DNA of 64,000 nucleotides. Origin: Phoronis australis (lineage: Eukaryota; Phoronida; Phoronidae). Shown here piece by piece: positions 61,753 to 64,000 of the stretch. The stretch is from NCBI GenBank assembly GCA_002633005.1, contig NMRA01000019.1:155346-219345 (forward strand), in the 5' to 3' direction. A program made the position numbers and the translations under genes. Every line of letters begins with the position of its first letter. Position 1 is the first letter of the stretch. Below the pieces are notes generated by a model. The model made no database searches and had not been told where the DNA came from. It saw only the letters and a program-made list of their open reading frames with translations.

Positions 61753-63818
61753 GAATGACTTCACTGTAGCCATAATGTATGGGATACGTGTAGATGTTTG
61801 CTAAAAAGCTGTACAGAAGCTATTCTCTGCTGTTTGTATTCGTCATCATGCTGGCAATGGTGTATGTTTGAACATTTTTCAGATGGATCACATTTATAGC
61901 TTATAATTGTTTTTAACATATATTTTTAGCAAAGGTGACATAGTTGATTATAGCAATTAGATCAGAGATATATTACATTAAAAATTCTCCAGATCGAGAC
62001 AGCCTCCTAAATTCAGAACACAGAAATCATGGCTGAAATTTAATTTTTTCATTCTGAAATTTGAAGCATGGGTGATTTGTATATTTTCGTATTTTTTAAA
62101 TTCCTAACGCTATGTTGTATCATAACAGGTTGCAAGAATACTCCTGTAAGTTCATAAAAACTGACTCTCATGACAAACATTTAATAAATTGTTACCATTC
62201 CCCTTGAATTTCTGACAGACAATTGTGTGAATTTCTAAAAATTGGGACAAGCTCCGACTTCGATCAAAATAATTATTCACTGTCCCAAACTAGAGAATTT
62301 TTGCATAATTAATCTTTGAAATTCACTGAGTAGTTAACTGTAAAGCTGATGGATGACTGTTCTTGTTTATAAGAGGGTCTGCTTTAAGAAAAAAGGTTGT
62401 AAAAGTGATGGCAATTTATTGTTTATTTTTTGATCTTTATTGATGGTGTGGTAGTTTACAATAGCTTTAAAAATGTCAGTGACGAAAGGTAGAAATCATA
62501 AGTGACAACAGATATCAATAGTCCACTTCAGTTAATGACTCTGAAGCAGATACATGTAATAGTGGTAGTACCCGTGTGGTTAAAGAGTCATGACATAATG
62601 CTTTCGATTTAAAAATCTCGAGGGACTTTCTGATTTGTAAGCTATGAGCGTTTTTTTCACAAGAAACGACGTGTGTTTGTGTGTTGTTAAAATCAGTTGC
62701 ATAGTAAGTTAACCACTGAATGATCTCAGTGCTTAATATGCTTAAGGGGGTTTTGATCAAAGAATAATTATTTTTATTGGTTAGACTGATACATACCAAG
62801 GGAACTTGTGCCATGTGATAAAATGTTATTGTTTACATATGTTTTGGAAAAAATAAATGGTTTAACAAGATAATGAAACGTTACAATTGTGTCTTTACCA
62901 TCTAACGTCAATGTATAATACAGGATTACTTTTACATAAACATTTAAAATGTTATAGATTTTGGATTTCCTATACATAGTTAAGGTTAAGAATGCATGCC
63001 TACATGATGTTCTCTGCACACTTGTTGCTTTGATAACACTATCACTGATGGTGACTCTATCAAAAATCAAAAATTAAAGGGCAATTTTGACAGTAAAATG
63101 ACCCATGACCTAAAAGGTCTGCTGGGTTCTTTGTTATGAATTCCAGGTTGTTGTGTCTCTTGGGAGGCATTTTTATATAGTGCATCTGCATTGAATAAAT
63201 TGATGTTTTTGATTATTTTTTGGCAGCTTTCCCAGATTTCCGTAAAACTTCCATGCTCAGATTTGGAAATTCTGGGTATTAGAAAAGGCATAAAAATTGG
63301 TGCTGTGAAAACTGTTGTGATACGAATAGATGTTATTGAAAGTATTTTTTGTCTACATTAAACTCAACATTCGAACACAATGTGTTCTTTACGGTTGATT
63401 ACCACAGTTGCCACGTTGGAAGCTAATTCCTGTTTTGGAAGCTAATCTCCGGGTGAGTAGGCCTACGGCCGGGAATCGCCCTTCGGCTAGCGAAGCGGGG
63501 AGTAGTAATTCGACGCCACCACGGTGAGGATGGCATTGGCGACTCTCGGGGTTACTGTGGTGACGAATCCGCGCGAGCTAGGCCCCCTATCTCAGTCGGG
63601 CTGTACGGAGGTTGGTTCAACTGCCTCGAAGGTTTTATACTCCATCGAAGTGCTTGACTCTCACCAATTCGTGCCTGAGTAATTCTAGTAACTACAATTT
63701 TCTGCAGCTTTCAAGCACATTCTAAAGCTTTCTAGAATAGTATCCTTATGACATAAGTTATGTTCCAGACGGATCGCTGTGCGGATTTGCAGCGACGCCA
63801 TATTGAAATTAGGTTAAA
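61753..63818. other. Non-coding stretch with a GC-rich patch
   Basis: 61753-63430 is AT-rich with no gene recognised. 63440-63660 is GC- and CpG-rich (GGCCTACGGCCGGGAATCGC, GACGAATCCGCGCGAGC) and lies before the THAP frame, so it may be its leader or promoter or the end of another transposon. Confidence 0.4.
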
Positions 63819-64000
63819 ATGGTGCATTGTGGGTGCTGTGGTCAGGATTCTGAAAGCGGCCATAGTAACAAGCATAATACGCGGTATGCCGCGAAGAAAA
63901 CTTACGGCGGATACACTTGTGTTCCTGGGTGCTTCAAAAACAACAAGAGAGATAAAAATCTGAGTTTTTATGTGTACCCAGCAAACCAAGAACTTCGTGA
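63819..64000 (+). CDS. THAP-domain protein, 5' part, cut by the window end
   Basis: The ATG at 63819 opens a frame that stays open to the edge (60 codons). MVHCGCCGQDSESGHSNKHN and a basic stretch precede GGYTCVPGCFKNNKRDKNLS and FYVYPANQELR. The second part fits the first half of a THAP zinc finger (C-x3-C, then a hydrophobic pattern F.VYP); the C-x2-H half lies beyond the window. THAP fingers bind DNA. In this window THAP is otherwise seen only in transposon relics, so this may be a mobile-element gene, but a host gene is equally possible. Confidence 0.6.
   Translation, partial: MVHCGCCGQDSESGHSNKHNTRYAAKKTYGGYTCVPGCFKNNKRDKNLSFYVYPANQELR

Noticed and set aside
63465-63500. GCCTACGGCC, the start of 5S rRNA
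   Set aside because: The match ends after about 10 bases; the rest is unlike 5S rRNA and lacks its internal promoter.
1-64000. CRISPR arrays, operons and ribosome-binding sites
   Set aside because: The window is clearly animal nuclear DNA with spliced genes; none of these was seen.

Overview
This is animal nuclear DNA: AT-rich (by eye about 37-40% GC), with long GT-AG introns, a run of unknown bases at 24648-24862 and many decayed transposons. A marine lophotrochozoan (mollusc, brachiopod, annelid or relative) fits best. The main reason is an insulin-like peptide gene (48838-50107) whose A chain carries the extra-cysteine NIVCECC pattern known from molluscan insulins. Frequent tacatgta-type words agree with this but prove nothing. 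The group assignment is an inference.

Left part (1-25.6 kb). A truncated non-LTR retroelement lies at 1-1147. The last two exons of an unidentified single-pass membrane protein follow on the plus strand (4330-4411 and 5064-5178). It converges on PUF60, a splicing factor on the minus strand with 13 coding exons between 25574 and 7337. I could join all 13 exons in phase into a 571-residue protein with RRM1, RRM2 and a C-terminal UHM. The two convergent genes appear to share a palindromic poly(A) signal at 5726-5739. PUF60 intron 1 holds hairpin repeats, a fold-back element and a probable assembly duplication around the gap.

Middle (25.6-36.7 kb). PUF60 and NHP2 (H/ACA snoRNP core protein) are head to head, with 259 bp between their start codons. 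NHP2 has four coding exons (25834-35424, 148 residues). Its 6.5 kb first intron contains a pair of palindromic MITE units (26039-27421) and a complete 2.6 kb element with about 150 bp inverted ends and TTAA target duplications (27969-30604). That element holds two different THAP-domain relics and two cysteine-rich 'P2X7-like' relics arranged symmetrically. TTAA plus THAP points to the Kolobok superfamily. A second, inverted relic of the same family lies just past NHP2 (about 36108-36705).

Right part (36.7-64 kb). Mostly intergenic repeats: a short hAT-like element with 5-bp duplications (37865-38160), a fold-back at 39750-40535, a 16-bp minisatellite, a dispersed 0.55 kb repeat present twice, and tRNA-like SINE pieces. 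Within this stretch lies the two-exon, eight-cysteine insulin-like gene. At 58.6-61.8 kb a 2.5 kb hAT relic with a GCTCA duplication sits between two exons of an unrecognised protein. The window ends inside a THAP-domain reading frame (63819 to the edge).
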